From positions 1,674,001-1,738,000 of the forward strand of contig CAXUDB010000001.1 in assembly GCA_964249755.1 (NCBI GenBank): a stretch of 64,000 nt of DNA, given 5' to 3'. The stretch is from Ilyomonas sp964249755. GTDB taxonomy: Bacteria > Bacteroidota > Bacteroidia > Chitinophagales > Chitinophagaceae. Positions within the stretch are counted from its first letter, which is position 1; each line of letters starts with the position of its first letter. The position numbers were made by a program, and so were the translations under genes. Positions 15,978-24,812 of the stretch are shown here, one piece after another. The notes beneath the pieces were generated by a model. The model saw nothing but the letters and a program-made list of their open reading frames with translations, did not search any database and was not told the DNA's origin.

Positions 15978-18383
15978 CTACAACTTCACACTCACCGCTT
16001 TGCCCTCATACCTCACCACTTTATCAGCTTGTGCGCTTTCCTCTTCACCAATCCCTTTGCCTTCATTTACCACAACTACATTAAAAATTCTTTTCTCCAA
16101 CATACCCGGAAACGAACCTTTGCGTGGTGAAACGGTTAATGTCTTGTTTTGATCGTTCCAGCTAAAAGTAAATGTTGCATACTCACCCTTTTCATAGTTA
16201 TAGGTATCATTCGCATCTTCATACAAAGCAAAGCTTGCATCTGCACCCGGAAAGATGCGCAACTCGATGGTGTCTGCCGGTCGTTGCGTTGCCCATTCCA
16301 TTTCTTTTCCCATGGGTACTATTGAGCCGGCTTTCACATACAACGGCATAATATCCATTGGTGCAGCCGCATCTATGGTTTGCCCGCCCTGCAGTTGCTT
16401 ACCCGTCCAGAAATCAAACCAGGTAACGTTTTGCGGTAAATACACTTTCCTTGTTTTGGTAGAATTATTTGCACCTGCAACAGAATACAACTGTTGTGTA
16501 ACCGGGCTTACCAGAAATGCAGAACCGAACATATATTCATCCGGAATCGAATACACCGCTGTATCTTCTCTGAAGTCAAAAGGCAACGAGCGCATGAGGG
16601 TATAATTGTCCATTGTTACTTTGGCAGCAAGCGAATAATTATAGGGCAACAAGCGATACCGGAGATTATCATACTTCATCAAAATACTTCTTGTCGTATC
16701 ATCCCAATTCTTTGAAAACAAAGCCCGCTCGCCTTTTCCGTGAATACGGAAGATAGGGCAGAAGGCGCCGAATTGAAACCAACGCGTAAATAACTCGCGC
16801 ATCACAGGTTGCTTCCAATCAGGAATGCCTTCGGGTGAAGTTCTGGATAAATAACCGCCGATATCAGAGGTCCAGTAAGGCGTGCCGGACGAGCAGGCAT
16901 TTAAACCTTGCGGGATCTGATTTCGGAAAGATGACCAAGTGGTAGTAATGTCGGATGACCATAAGGTTGCTGCATTGCGTTGCTGGCCCGCAAATGCCTG
17001 TCGCACCAACAGGAAAATTCGCTTGCCATTAATGTCTCTGCGCCACTTGGCATACAAGCCTTCTGTGTGCATTAATGAATAACTGTTGAAATAGTCAATA
17101 CCTTTCCCAGTATGAATATCAGCCGTCTTTCTATCATTCGGATCTGATACATCCGGCTCGCATTGGTCTACCCACCAGGCATCCCAGCCATATCTTTTAA
17201 TTAAACTATCTCTTGCCTGATCCCAATACATTTCGCGGGCTGCCGGGTTGTGTGCATCGTAATAAGTATCGGGGGTATGGGTGATAATATTATTCCAGAC
17301 CAACGGCGTCATATTACCCGCAGCTTTCAGCGCAGTAAAGTTGTTGGTGCCGCTGCCAAAGCAGGGCCAAATAGAGATCATTGCATGAAAGTTTTCTTTG
17401 TGCAACTGGTCAACCATCGCCTTCGGATTTGGATAAGCAGTAGGATACATTACATGCGAACCGATAGGCAGAGGATACCAGTAATACCAATCCTGCACAA
17501 TGGCATCTACAGGTATATGCGCTGCACGATAAGCCGCTGCCGGCGCTAAAACTTCTTCCTGTGTTTTATACCTGTCCTGAGATTGAAACAAACCAAACGC
17601 CCACTTCGGATACATCGGCGCTTTGCCCGTTATATTTCGGTATGAGTTAATAATCTGGTCGAAAGAAGGACCGTAAAAGAAATAGTAATCTACCATTTTG
17701 CCGCTCTCGGAAACATAAGTAAACTGCGTGTTATTCTTCTCTGCGCCATACCATTTTGATTCGGCATAATTATCCCACAGCAAACCATAGCCCCTGGTGG
17801 ACAGCAATACAGGAATAGCACCTGTGAGGTATTTAATGGCCATATCCTGGTTGCGACCTTTGTAGTTAATAGATAATGAATCTTCGGGGTGGCAACCTAA
17901 TCCGTATAAACCTTCCGCATCCGGCGATTGAAATGTAGTAGCACAGCTATAGGTTTTAATACCGGCTATCGTGGTGTCGCGCATTACTTTATTGTTTTCA
18001 TCGCCTTCAGCAAGAATAACATTGTCATTCAAATCAGTGTAAGTAATACTTCCTGTTGTTTTATTTACCAGTACTTTCATTTTCGCAGTTGTGATAATAA
18101 CATTGTTATTCTTCTCTGCTACCATAAAGCGTTTTGCATACGCATTGATGGGTAGTACTACCAACGATTTTTTGCCTTCAATAGAAGGTAAGCTGGTGTA
18201 TTTTATCTCCGCAATATCATCTGCCGGCAAATAAATATTCATCGCGCCTTGCTGTAGTTTAAAGGAGGCGCCATACTCGGTTTTATGAAATGAAAGAACT
18301 TGTGCAGTTGTAAAAAAAGGCAACAGAAAAAAAGGAGAAAGCAGGCATAACAGCCGGTTGGCTTTTTTGTTGAAATTGTTCAT
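15978..18383 (-). CDS. Secreted glycoside hydrolase family 31 enzyme (alpha-glucosidase/xylosidase type)
   Basis: Retaining alpha-glycosidase. After a signal peptide ending in FFTTAQ come an N-terminal beta-sandwich (LYGLGCHPED region), the (beta/alpha)8 barrel and a C-terminal DUF5110-like domain. The nucleophile Asp is in AWWVDQCEPDVSDP (about residues 405-418); the likely acid/base Asp is in LWSSDITTTWSSF. The start is the Met opening MNNFNKKANRLL, which gives 801 residues and places the signal peptide correctly; an upstream in-frame Met would add an implausible leader. Specificity is unresolved between alpha-glucosidase and alpha-xylosidase. It lies 182 bp beyond the stop of the hybrid sensor gene, with a terminator between. 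Confidence 0.9.
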   Translation of the reverse strand: MNNFNKKANRLLCLLSPFFLLPFFTTAQVLSFHKTEYGASFKLQQGAMNIYLPADDIAEIKYTSLPSIEGKKSLVVLPINAYAKRFMVAEKNNNVIITTAKMKVLVNKTTGSITYTDLNDNVILAEGDENNKVMRDTTIAGIKTYSCATTFQSPDAEGLYGLGCHPEDSLSINYKGRNQDMAIKYLTGAIPVLLSTRGYGLLWDNYAESKWYGAEKNNTQFTYVSESGKMVDYYFFYGPSFDQIINSYRNITGKAPMYPKWAFGLFQSQDRYKTQEEVLAPAAAYRAAHIPVDAIVQDWYYWYPLPIGSHVMYPTAYPNPKAMVDQLHKENFHAMISIWPCFGSGTNNFTALKAAGNMTPLVWNNIITHTPDTYYDAHNPAAREMYWDQARDSLIKRYGWDAWWVDQCEPDVSDPNDRKTADIHTGKGIDYFNSYSLMHTEGLYAKWRRDINGKRIFLLVRQAFAGQQRNAATLWSSDITTTWSSFRNQIPQGLNACSSGTPYWTSDIGGYLSRTSPEGIPDWKQPVMRELFTRWFQFGAFCPIFRIHGKGERALFSKNWDDTTRSILMKYDNLRYRLLPYNYSLAAKVTMDNYTLMRSLPFDFREDTAVYSIPDEYMFGSAFLVSPVTQQLYSVAGANNSTKTRKVYLPQNVTWFDFWTGKQLQGGQTIDAAAPMDIMPLYVKAGSIVPMGKEMEWATQRPADTIELRIFPGADASFALYEDANDTYNYEKGEYATFTFSWNDQNKTLTVSPRKGSFPGMLEKRIFNVVVVNEGKGIGEEESAQADKVVRYEGKAVSVKL

Positions 18384-18502
18384 AATGCAAGTATAATAGA
18401 AATGAATACGGTTATAAAAGTAAGATAGAAGAAATGCCAATCTTTCTTTGTAAATTTTTTTATAAGAACAGATAAAATACCATCATTCACTTACACTACA
18501 AA

Positions 18503-18548
18503 AGCTTTCATCTTCTTCTTTTTTAGCTAAAAGAAGAAGATGAAAGCT
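18503..18548 (-). terminator. Long hairpin after the hybrid sensor kinase
   Basis: AGCTTTCATCTTCTTCTTTT (18503-18522) and its perfect complement (18529-18548) make a 20-bp stem with a 6-nt loop, 17 nt beyond the sensor stop. TTTTG follows in the minus direction. It separates the sensor transcript from the downstream GH31 gene. Confidence 0.85.
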
Positions 18549-18565
18549 AATTATCAATTAAAAAA

Positions 18566-21500
18566 TCAGGATGTAACCTGCGCTTCTTTTATTATAGAAA
18601 CACATTTCTGCAGTAGCGAAACCAGCTTTGCAAAGCTGATGGGTTTGGAGAGATATTCGTCCATGCCGGCATTCAAACAATCTTCCTTGTCGCCCTGCAA
18701 GGCGTTTGCTGTAAGCGCTACAATCAGTGGCTGCGGGCCTTTTCGCTGGCGGATAATCTGGGTAACTTCTCTTCCGTCCATTTCGGGCATCTGCACGTCC
18801 ATCAGAATAACATCATAGTTTTTTGTTTCCGTCATTTGCAGTACTTCAAGTCCTGTTTGCGCAATATCGGGGTGATAACCGATTTTGTTCAGGATGTGTG
18901 TTTGCACAAACTGGTTGGTAACATCATCTTCGGCCAGCAAAACGGAGAGCGGGTAATGCTCTGCCGTTTCAATTGCAAACTGTTGATGCCCTTGTTTTGT
19001 TTCTGTAGTAACAGGGTTGTTTTGTTTTTTTAACTGATTAAAAATATGAGATTGCAACGCCTGGCAGCGCACAGGCTTTGTAAGAACAGAGGCAAATAAA
19101 TCAGGAAACTTTTTATGCGATTCGTCGTTCAAAGAAGCTAACAGCACAATCGGAATGTGCGGATATTGGCTGCGTATTTTTGTTGACATCTGGATGCCAT
19201 TCATTTCGGGCATGTGCATGTCTGTAATAATGAGATCAAAATCTGAATGTTCTGTCAGCAGTGCAAACGCAGCTTTGGCCGAGTTTGCCAGATAAGGCAC
19301 TTGCTGCCATTGCTCCAACTGGTTCTTTAAAATATTGAGATTGGTGGTATTGTCCTCTACCACAAGAATTTTCTTTTTGGTAATACTCGGCGATTGGTTA
19401 TGCAGATAAGTGGGCGTGATTTGCCCGCTTGCCCGCGTGATGATTGTGAACGTAAACGTGGTTCCTTCACCAGCTTTGCTTTGAACGCTAATTTCGCCGC
19501 CCATTAGTTTCGCCAGTTTTTCTGAGATAACAAGACCTAAACCGGTGCCGCCATACTTACGTGTGGTAGAAGAATCTACCTGTGAAAAAGCTTTGAACAA
19601 CCTTTCCAGTTTATTTGCCGGAATGCCAATGCCGGTATCTTTTACATCAAACGCCAGCTCAACGTTTCCGTTATCATACAGGTTCACCAACCGCACATTT
19701 ACAAATATTTCACCCCGTTGTGTAAACTTAACGGCATTGCCCACCAGGTTCATTAATACTTGTCTCAAACGCAAACTGTCGCCTATAATCTGCGATGGCA
19801 CTTTTGTATCTAACTGGTAAACCAAATCCAAACCTGTTTTTGCAGCTTTTGCCGAAAATACATCCAGCACTTCTTCAATGCAGGTGCGCAAATCAAAATC
19901 TGCTTCCTCCAGCTCTAAATTTTCTGATTCTATTTTTGAAAAATCGAGAATGTCGTTAATGGTTCTCAGCAGGTTTTCACCGCAATTGCGGATGATATCT
20001 GTAAAGCCGCGTTGTTCTGTATCTAATTCAGTAAGTTCAAGCAGGTCGGTTATTCCAATTACCCCATTCATCGGTGTGCGAATTTCGTGGCTCATGGTGG
20101 CAAGAAAAATACTTTTGGCTTTGTTTGCCTGCTCGGCTTCGGCGCGGGCTTTTTCGGCATCCAGTCTTGCCCTGCGTTCTTCTTCTGTTGACAAAACCAA
20201 TTGCTGGGTACGTTCCTGCACTTGTTTTTCCAGCACCTTTTTCTGTGCCTTTACCGCGTTGATGCGATACAGGTAAAACCCGATGCAACTGCTTGCAATA
20301 GCCAATGCAATTAATAATTTAAACCACCACGTAAGCCAGAAAGGCGGCGTAACAATCAGGTTAATGCTTGCCATAGTTGACGACCATTTTCCTTCGTTGT
20401 CCAGTCCTTTTACCATAAACACATACTCGCCGGGATCAAGGTTGGTATAAGTGGCGGTATGCCGGGTTCCTGCATCGTTCCAGCTTTTATCAAAAGGGGT
20501 AAGCATGTAAGCATATTGCTTTTTTTGCGGGCTTGTATAGTTGAGCGAGGCAAAGCTGAAATTAATAACAGAGCTGCTATACGGGATGGTAATGGATTTT
20601 GTTTTCGTGATGTCTTGTTTTAACGGCGACGGGTCTTTGTCGTCTGCCGCAACGGGAACTGCTTTATTAAAAATTTCGAAGCCGGTAAGCAGCAATGGCG
20701 GGTTGAAAGGGGATGGTTTTATGTCTGCTGGGTGGAATACATTAAAACCATTGTTGCCACCAAAATACATGTTTCCCAAATGATCTTTGTAGTAAGCCTT
20801 CTCTTTAAATTCATCGCCCTGCAAACCATCTACAACATCGAAACTGGTAAACTTTTTTGTAGTAAGATCAAGTTTTGAAATGCCACGGCTGCTGCTTATC
20901 CACAGGTTGTTTTTATCAGGCAAAATTCCAAATACATTATTTGACGGCAACCCGTCTGCCGTTGTATAGTTTGTAAATCTGCCCGTTTTTATGTTTAAAA
21001 ACGATAAGCCATTCATTGTGCTGAACCACAGGTTTTTGTTTCCGTCTTCATAAACAACGTCAACATTATTGCTGGCAATGCTGTTCTTTGTATTGCTGTG
21101 CAAATAATGACTGAAGATTTTTGTTCTTTTATTGAAACAATTTAATCCCTTACCATCTGTGCCAATCCACAAATTGCCTTGGCTGTCTTCGGTAATGGAG
21201 TTGATTTTGTTGCTGCTGATGCTGTTTGCATCTTTTGAATTATAATGATAAGAAGTAAAGGAATTATTTGCCGGGTTATATAAATTCAAGCCGCCGCCAT
21301 AAGTTCCAATCCAAATATTTTTTTCCTTGTCTTCCAATATAAACGTTGGGTCGTTACTGCTTACACTGTTGCTGTCTTTATCATCATGTTTAAATTGCCT
21401 GAAGCTGTTTTTGCTTTCATTATATACACTAATTCCCTGTCCCACCGTACCAATCCACAAATTGTCATCACTATCCTCGCATAAGCTTAATATATAGTTG

Positions 21501-22747
21501 CCGGCAATGCTGTTTGCGTTTCCTTCCTGGTGCAGATAATGGGTAAAGCTGCCTGTTTGGGGGTCAAACAAATTTAAGCCGCCGCCATCTGTGCCAATCC
21601 ACATTTTATGTCTCCGGTCTTCGTAAATGTAAAGCACAAAGTTGTTGCTCAGGCTATTGGGCAGCGATGTGTGTTTGTAATGTGTAAACTTAGTATCAGC
21701 ATTGGAAAAATCTACGCCTCCGTTAAACGTGCCCACCCACATATTTCCTTTCGTATCGCGGCAAATAGAATAAATTGAATTGCTGCTGATACTTGTCTCG
21801 TTAGGCTCATCATGTATATAATTGGTAAAAGTTTTTGTTTCGGCATTGTAGACAGATAAGCCACCGTTTTCGGTGCCTATCCAAATGTTGTGATCCTTGT
21901 CTTCGCCTAACGCGTGTACGCGATTATTTACTAAGCTGTTGTTGTTGCGGGTATCATGTTGATAGCGGATAAATTTGCCTGTGTTTCTAATAAACAGGTT
22001 ACAGCCGCCGCTACTTGTCCCTATCCACAAACGATGTTTGCTATCTTCGAAAATGGTGTACACAAAATTATCGCTAAGCGAAGTGCTGTCTTTTTCGTTG
22101 TGCAGAAAACGGGTAAACGTTTTGGCAGAAGGGTTAAATAGATTCAGCCCGCCGTTTACCGTACCAATCCATAAGTTGTGCTCGCTATCCTGTACAATTG
22201 TCTTTATAAAATCATCGCTTACACTGGCGACATTATTCTTCTGATTCCGGTAATGAACAAACTGGCCTGTCTTTATATTCAGCATGTTCAAACCCGCATC
22301 TTCTGTGCCTGCCCAAATATTTCCCTCTTTATCTTCCGCTACTGCATTAACGAAATTGCTGGACAGGCTTCCCTTGTTCGAGAGATCATTTTTATAAGAA
22401 GTAAACCTGTTTGTAAGAATGTTATACCGGCACAAACCATCGCCCCAGGTTGCTATCCAGATATTGCCATCACGGCTTTCTATGATGTTTGAAATAAAAT
22501 TTCCGCTGATCGAATTTTTATCTTTCGGATCATTTTTATACACGGTGAAATTATAGCCATCGTACCTGTTTAAACCTTCGCGGGTACCAAACCACATAAA
22601 GCCTCTGCTATCCTGCAAAATGCATAATACATTGCTTTGCGATAAGCCTTCATTTGTTTGAAAGTGGCTAAACTGAAGTTGTTTTTTTTGTGCAGATACC
22701 ATTGCCGGAAACACCAGCAGGAGGAAAAGCAAACGATGGATATTCAT
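18566..22747 (-). CDS. Hybrid sensor histidine kinase with two-component propeller and two receiver domains
   Basis: A 1393-residue membrane sensor. The signal peptide is followed by about 14 propeller repeats of the form NLWIGTxGGGLNLFN (residues about 30-700), a Y_Y_Y domain (about 730-800), one membrane helix (about 805-825), HisKA with FLATMSHEIRTPMNG (His about 884), HATPase_c with DTGIGIP and GGTGLGL, REC1 (about 1126-1240, Asp in LIITDMHMPEMNG) and REC2 (about 1268-1385, Asp in VILMDVQMPEMDG). Both receivers keep the Lys (LTKP, LSKP). Related Bacteroidota HTCS proteins end in an AraC-type DNA-binding domain; this one does not, so it needs a separate output partner. It may sense a glycan for the flanking GH31 or the SusCD locus. 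Confidence 0.93.
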   Translation of the reverse strand: MNIHRLLFLLLVFPAMVSAQKKQLQFSHFQTNEGLSQSNVLCILQDSRGFMWFGTREGLNRYDGYNFTVYKNDPKDKNSISGNFISNIIESRDGNIWIATWGDGLCRYNILTNRFTSYKNDLSNKGSLSSNFVNAVAEDKEGNIWAGTEDAGLNMLNIKTGQFVHYRNQKNNVASVSDDFIKTIVQDSEHNLWIGTVNGGLNLFNPSAKTFTRFLHNEKDSTSLSDNFVYTIFEDSKHRLWIGTSSGGCNLFIRNTGKFIRYQHDTRNNNSLVNNRVHALGEDKDHNIWIGTENGGLSVYNAETKTFTNYIHDEPNETSISSNSIYSICRDTKGNMWVGTFNGGVDFSNADTKFTHYKHTSLPNSLSNNFVLYIYEDRRHKMWIGTDGGGLNLFDPQTGSFTHYLHQEGNANSIAGNYILSLCEDSDDNLWIGTVGQGISVYNESKNSFRQFKHDDKDSNSVSSNDPTFILEDKEKNIWIGTYGGGLNLYNPANNSFTSYHYNSKDANSISSNKINSITEDSQGNLWIGTDGKGLNCFNKRTKIFSHYLHSNTKNSIASNNVDVVYEDGNKNLWFSTMNGLSFLNIKTGRFTNYTTADGLPSNNVFGILPDKNNLWISSSRGISKLDLTTKKFTSFDVVDGLQGDEFKEKAYYKDHLGNMYFGGNNGFNVFHPADIKPSPFNPPLLLTGFEIFNKAVPVAADDKDPSPLKQDITKTKSITIPYSSSVINFSFASLNYTSPQKKQYAYMLTPFDKSWNDAGTRHTATYTNLDPGEYVFMVKGLDNEGKWSSTMASINLIVTPPFWLTWWFKLLIALAIASSCIGFYLYRINAVKAQKKVLEKQVQERTQQLVLSTEEERRARLDAEKARAEAEQANKAKSIFLATMSHEIRTPMNGVIGITDLLELTELDTEQRGFTDIIRNCGENLLRTINDILDFSKIESENLELEEADFDLRTCIEEVLDVFSAKAAKTGLDLVYQLDTKVPSQIIGDSLRLRQVLMNLVGNAVKFTQRGEIFVNVRLVNLYDNGNVELAFDVKDTGIGIPANKLERLFKAFSQVDSSTTRKYGGTGLGLVISEKLAKLMGGEISVQSKAGEGTTFTFTIITRASGQITPTYLHNQSPSITKKKILVVEDNTTNLNILKNQLEQWQQVPYLANSAKAAFALLTEHSDFDLIITDMHMPEMNGIQMSTKIRSQYPHIPIVLLASLNDESHKKFPDLFASVLTKPVRCQALQSHIFNQLKKQNNPVTTETKQGHQQFAIETAEHYPLSVLLAEDDVTNQFVQTHILNKIGYHPDIAQTGLEVLQMTETKNYDVILMDVQMPEMDGREVTQIIRQRKGPQPLIVALTANALQGDKEDCLNAGMDEYLSKPISFAKLVSLLQKCVSIIKEAQVTS

Positions 22748-23500
22748 ACGATTATTGGATTGTTTTTATAACCTTTACTTTGCGTGCGGCTTATAGGATC
22801 AGTCTCATTTTATGTTTATTTGAATCGCCATGCGTATTAGAATAACTGCTGGTAGGCAGATCAGCCTTGATAAAATATTAAACTTACTTGTAGGTGGTGT
22901 GTTCATGATATAGACACTGCTTTTGCAAACAACCATGAACCGAACAAGAAAATCAGAAAACCAGAAGCTGAATTTTTCTCTTCTTGCGAATGACGTTGGA
23001 CGATTTTTTTCAATTCAAAGTCAAACGTAGTGCATTTTATCAGCAATCTACAAGTTTTACGCAGCTGTTAAAAGCCATCCGGAGAAATTAAAATTTTTTA
23101 AACCGGAATGGCTATTGCAAAGCGAGGTAATGGCATCTTTTTTCAATACAATTTTAATGGTAAATTAATCACTCATAACCGGCTTGCACAAGCAAACTGC
23201 AACACTTCTTTCATGCTTTTTACCTGGTTGAAATTAGCAGGCTCTATCTGCCCGTGCGCTCATATAGCATGATAGAAATTCTGATAATCACGCATGCCAA
23301 TATTCAATACTGGAAATATCATGACCGTAAGCAAATATTTATCACACAATATTTCAGCTTACAATGGGTGCTATAGACGGCTTCGTGGTAAAAGGTACTT
23401 AAGCAGGAACTGAAAAGGCAACAAAAAAAGAAATGGATAATAGGCACTTTACTTTGTTGTACCCGTTTCTATTGCACGAATAGGTGTAAGGCATACAACA
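22748..23500. other. Intergenic region, 753 bp, no intact gene, possible decayed coding traces
   Basis: No ORF of convincing quality. On the minus strand around 23175-23260 the reading AHGQIEPANFNQVKSMKEV continuing to QFACASRL resembles part of an extended short-chain dehydrogenase or thioester-reductase domain, but it is bounded by stop codons on both sides. On the plus strand around 23040-23165 a stop-to-stop reading without Met ends in FFNTILMVN. These suggest a relic of an inactivated gene, but similarity over so short a span is not proof. Confidence 0.3.
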
Positions 23501-24382
23501 TTATCGCTCTAAGTTTTTTCGGTATTGTTCAGGCGATACTCCTGTTTTTTCTTTGAATAATTTGGAGAAGTAAAAAGCAGATTCAAAGCTAAGGATGAAG
23601 GCAATTTCTTTGATGGTTTTCGTTTTGTCTGTCAGCAACAGCTTCGCTTTTTCTATTTTCAGTTGTAGCAAATACTGGTTGGGTGCAATGCCGGTGTAGC
23701 TCTTAAACGCTTTGCGAAACCAGGCATAGCTTACATTCAGTTGTTCGGCCACGCGTTCCATAGAAATATGTTCGTCAATACTGGTTCTGAAAATGACCCT
23801 GGCTTTATTAATAATGCATTCGGTATTGTCTTCCGGCTGAAAACTGCGCTGTTTGGTAAGCGAGTAAATTTGCCCCAGCAGGTGCAATACCATACCCGAC
23901 ACAAATGGCTGATAGCCCGTTTTTTCCTCTATTGTTTTTTCTATGATCTGGGTAAACAGATGAATCACGTTGTCATGGATGCCGATAGTCAGAAGTGCAT
24001 TTTGCCGGGCTATAAAATGCTGATGAACCAGGTTCTCAATGATCGTTCCTTTACAGCCTACCCAATATTCATCCCAGCCGGTTTGCTCGTTTGGTTTAAA
24101 GCGGTGCCACTCGCCCGGAAACAATAAAAGTACGGTGCCTTCTTTCACAACCGTTTTTTCGCAACTGGCAGACTCAAAAATGCCATCACCTTTTGATATA
24201 TAAATGATCTGAAACTCATCCAGCATCCTGCCCCGGTGCCAGTTGAAATAATGATGGGCAGGATGTTCTTTCGATGGATATACCTGTGCCTTACATATTC
24301 TGTTGCAGCCTGCATTTAGTACATACAATCCCCAGCTTTCATCTTCAAAACTGGTAGGCAGGTATTTATAATAGTTCATCAT
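23501..24382 (-). CDS. AraC family transcriptional regulator
   Basis: Transcription factor with an N-terminal cupin-like sensor domain (FQIIYISKGDGIFES and VLLLFPGEWHRFKPN are typical) and a C-terminal double helix-turn-helix (about residues 185-290): VAEQLNVSYAWFRKAFKSYTG and the signature IAFILSFESAFYFSKLFKEKTG. The start was placed at the first of two adjacent Met codons (MMNYYKYLP); a Met seven codons earlier is less likely. It is divergent from the SusCD / rhamnosidase genes, the usual position of a pathway regulator, so L-rhamnose or a rhamnoside is a reasonable inducer guess. Confidence 0.9.
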   Translation of the reverse strand: MMNYYKYLPTSFEDESWGLYVLNAGCNRICKAQVYPSKEHPAHHYFNWHRGRMLDEFQIIYISKGDGIFESASCEKTVVKEGTVLLLFPGEWHRFKPNEQTGWDEYWVGCKGTIIENLVHQHFIARQNALLTIGIHDNVIHLFTQIIEKTIEEKTGYQPFVSGMVLHLLGQIYSLTKQRSFQPEDNTECIINKARVIFRTSIDEHISMERVAEQLNVSYAWFRKAFKSYTGIAPNQYLLQLKIEKAKLLLTDKTKTIKEIAFILSFESAFYFSKLFKEKTGVSPEQYRKNLER

Positions 24383-24509
24383 GGCAGGAAGCAATAATAT
24401 CAAAAAGTATAATTGAAATATCAGTTTATCTATTTACAAAGGCGCGAAAGTAAAAGAGATTTGTATTTCATTTAACGATGCTGTATGAAAACTCAAACTG
24501 CTTTTGATT

Positions 24510-24789
24510 ATGTATCATCTTACCCAATTATTTTTTAAGACGGTTAAATGCGTCATCCTGCTGCTTGTATGCGTATTTATAGTATCGCAACAGGCAGCCG
24601 CTCAAGCAAAAATCATCACTGTCACGGTGAGAAACAACGACAGCGCAGGTAAGCCTTTGCTAAGCGCCGGTATTCAGGTTAGATAACCAAGAAAGGTACA
24701 TTGATTGATTCGTTTTTTACTATAGAACTCCCGAAAATATTATAAGTGAACTGATTACAATAGTAGCTGCTGCCAAAAATTTTCATTAA
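24510..24789 (+). pseudogene. Decayed 5' remnant of a SusC-like TonB receptor gene
   Basis: The first 58 codons read as a signal peptide (ending SQQAAAQ) followed by KIITVTVRNNDSAGKPLLSA and then GIQVR before a stop. Two frame changes restore the reading TKKGTLIDSFFTIELPEN and ISELITIVAAA. Together these match the N-terminal carboxypeptidase-regulatory-like domain of SusC proteins (KPLxxAxIxVKGTxxGTxTDxxGxFTIxLP). Nothing of the plug or barrel remains. It lies 23 bp before the intact SusC gene, as expected for a truncated tandem duplicate, or for an abandoned 5' end. Confidence 0.6.
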
Positions 24790-24812
24790 ATACTAATAAA
24801 AAATTGCCTGCC

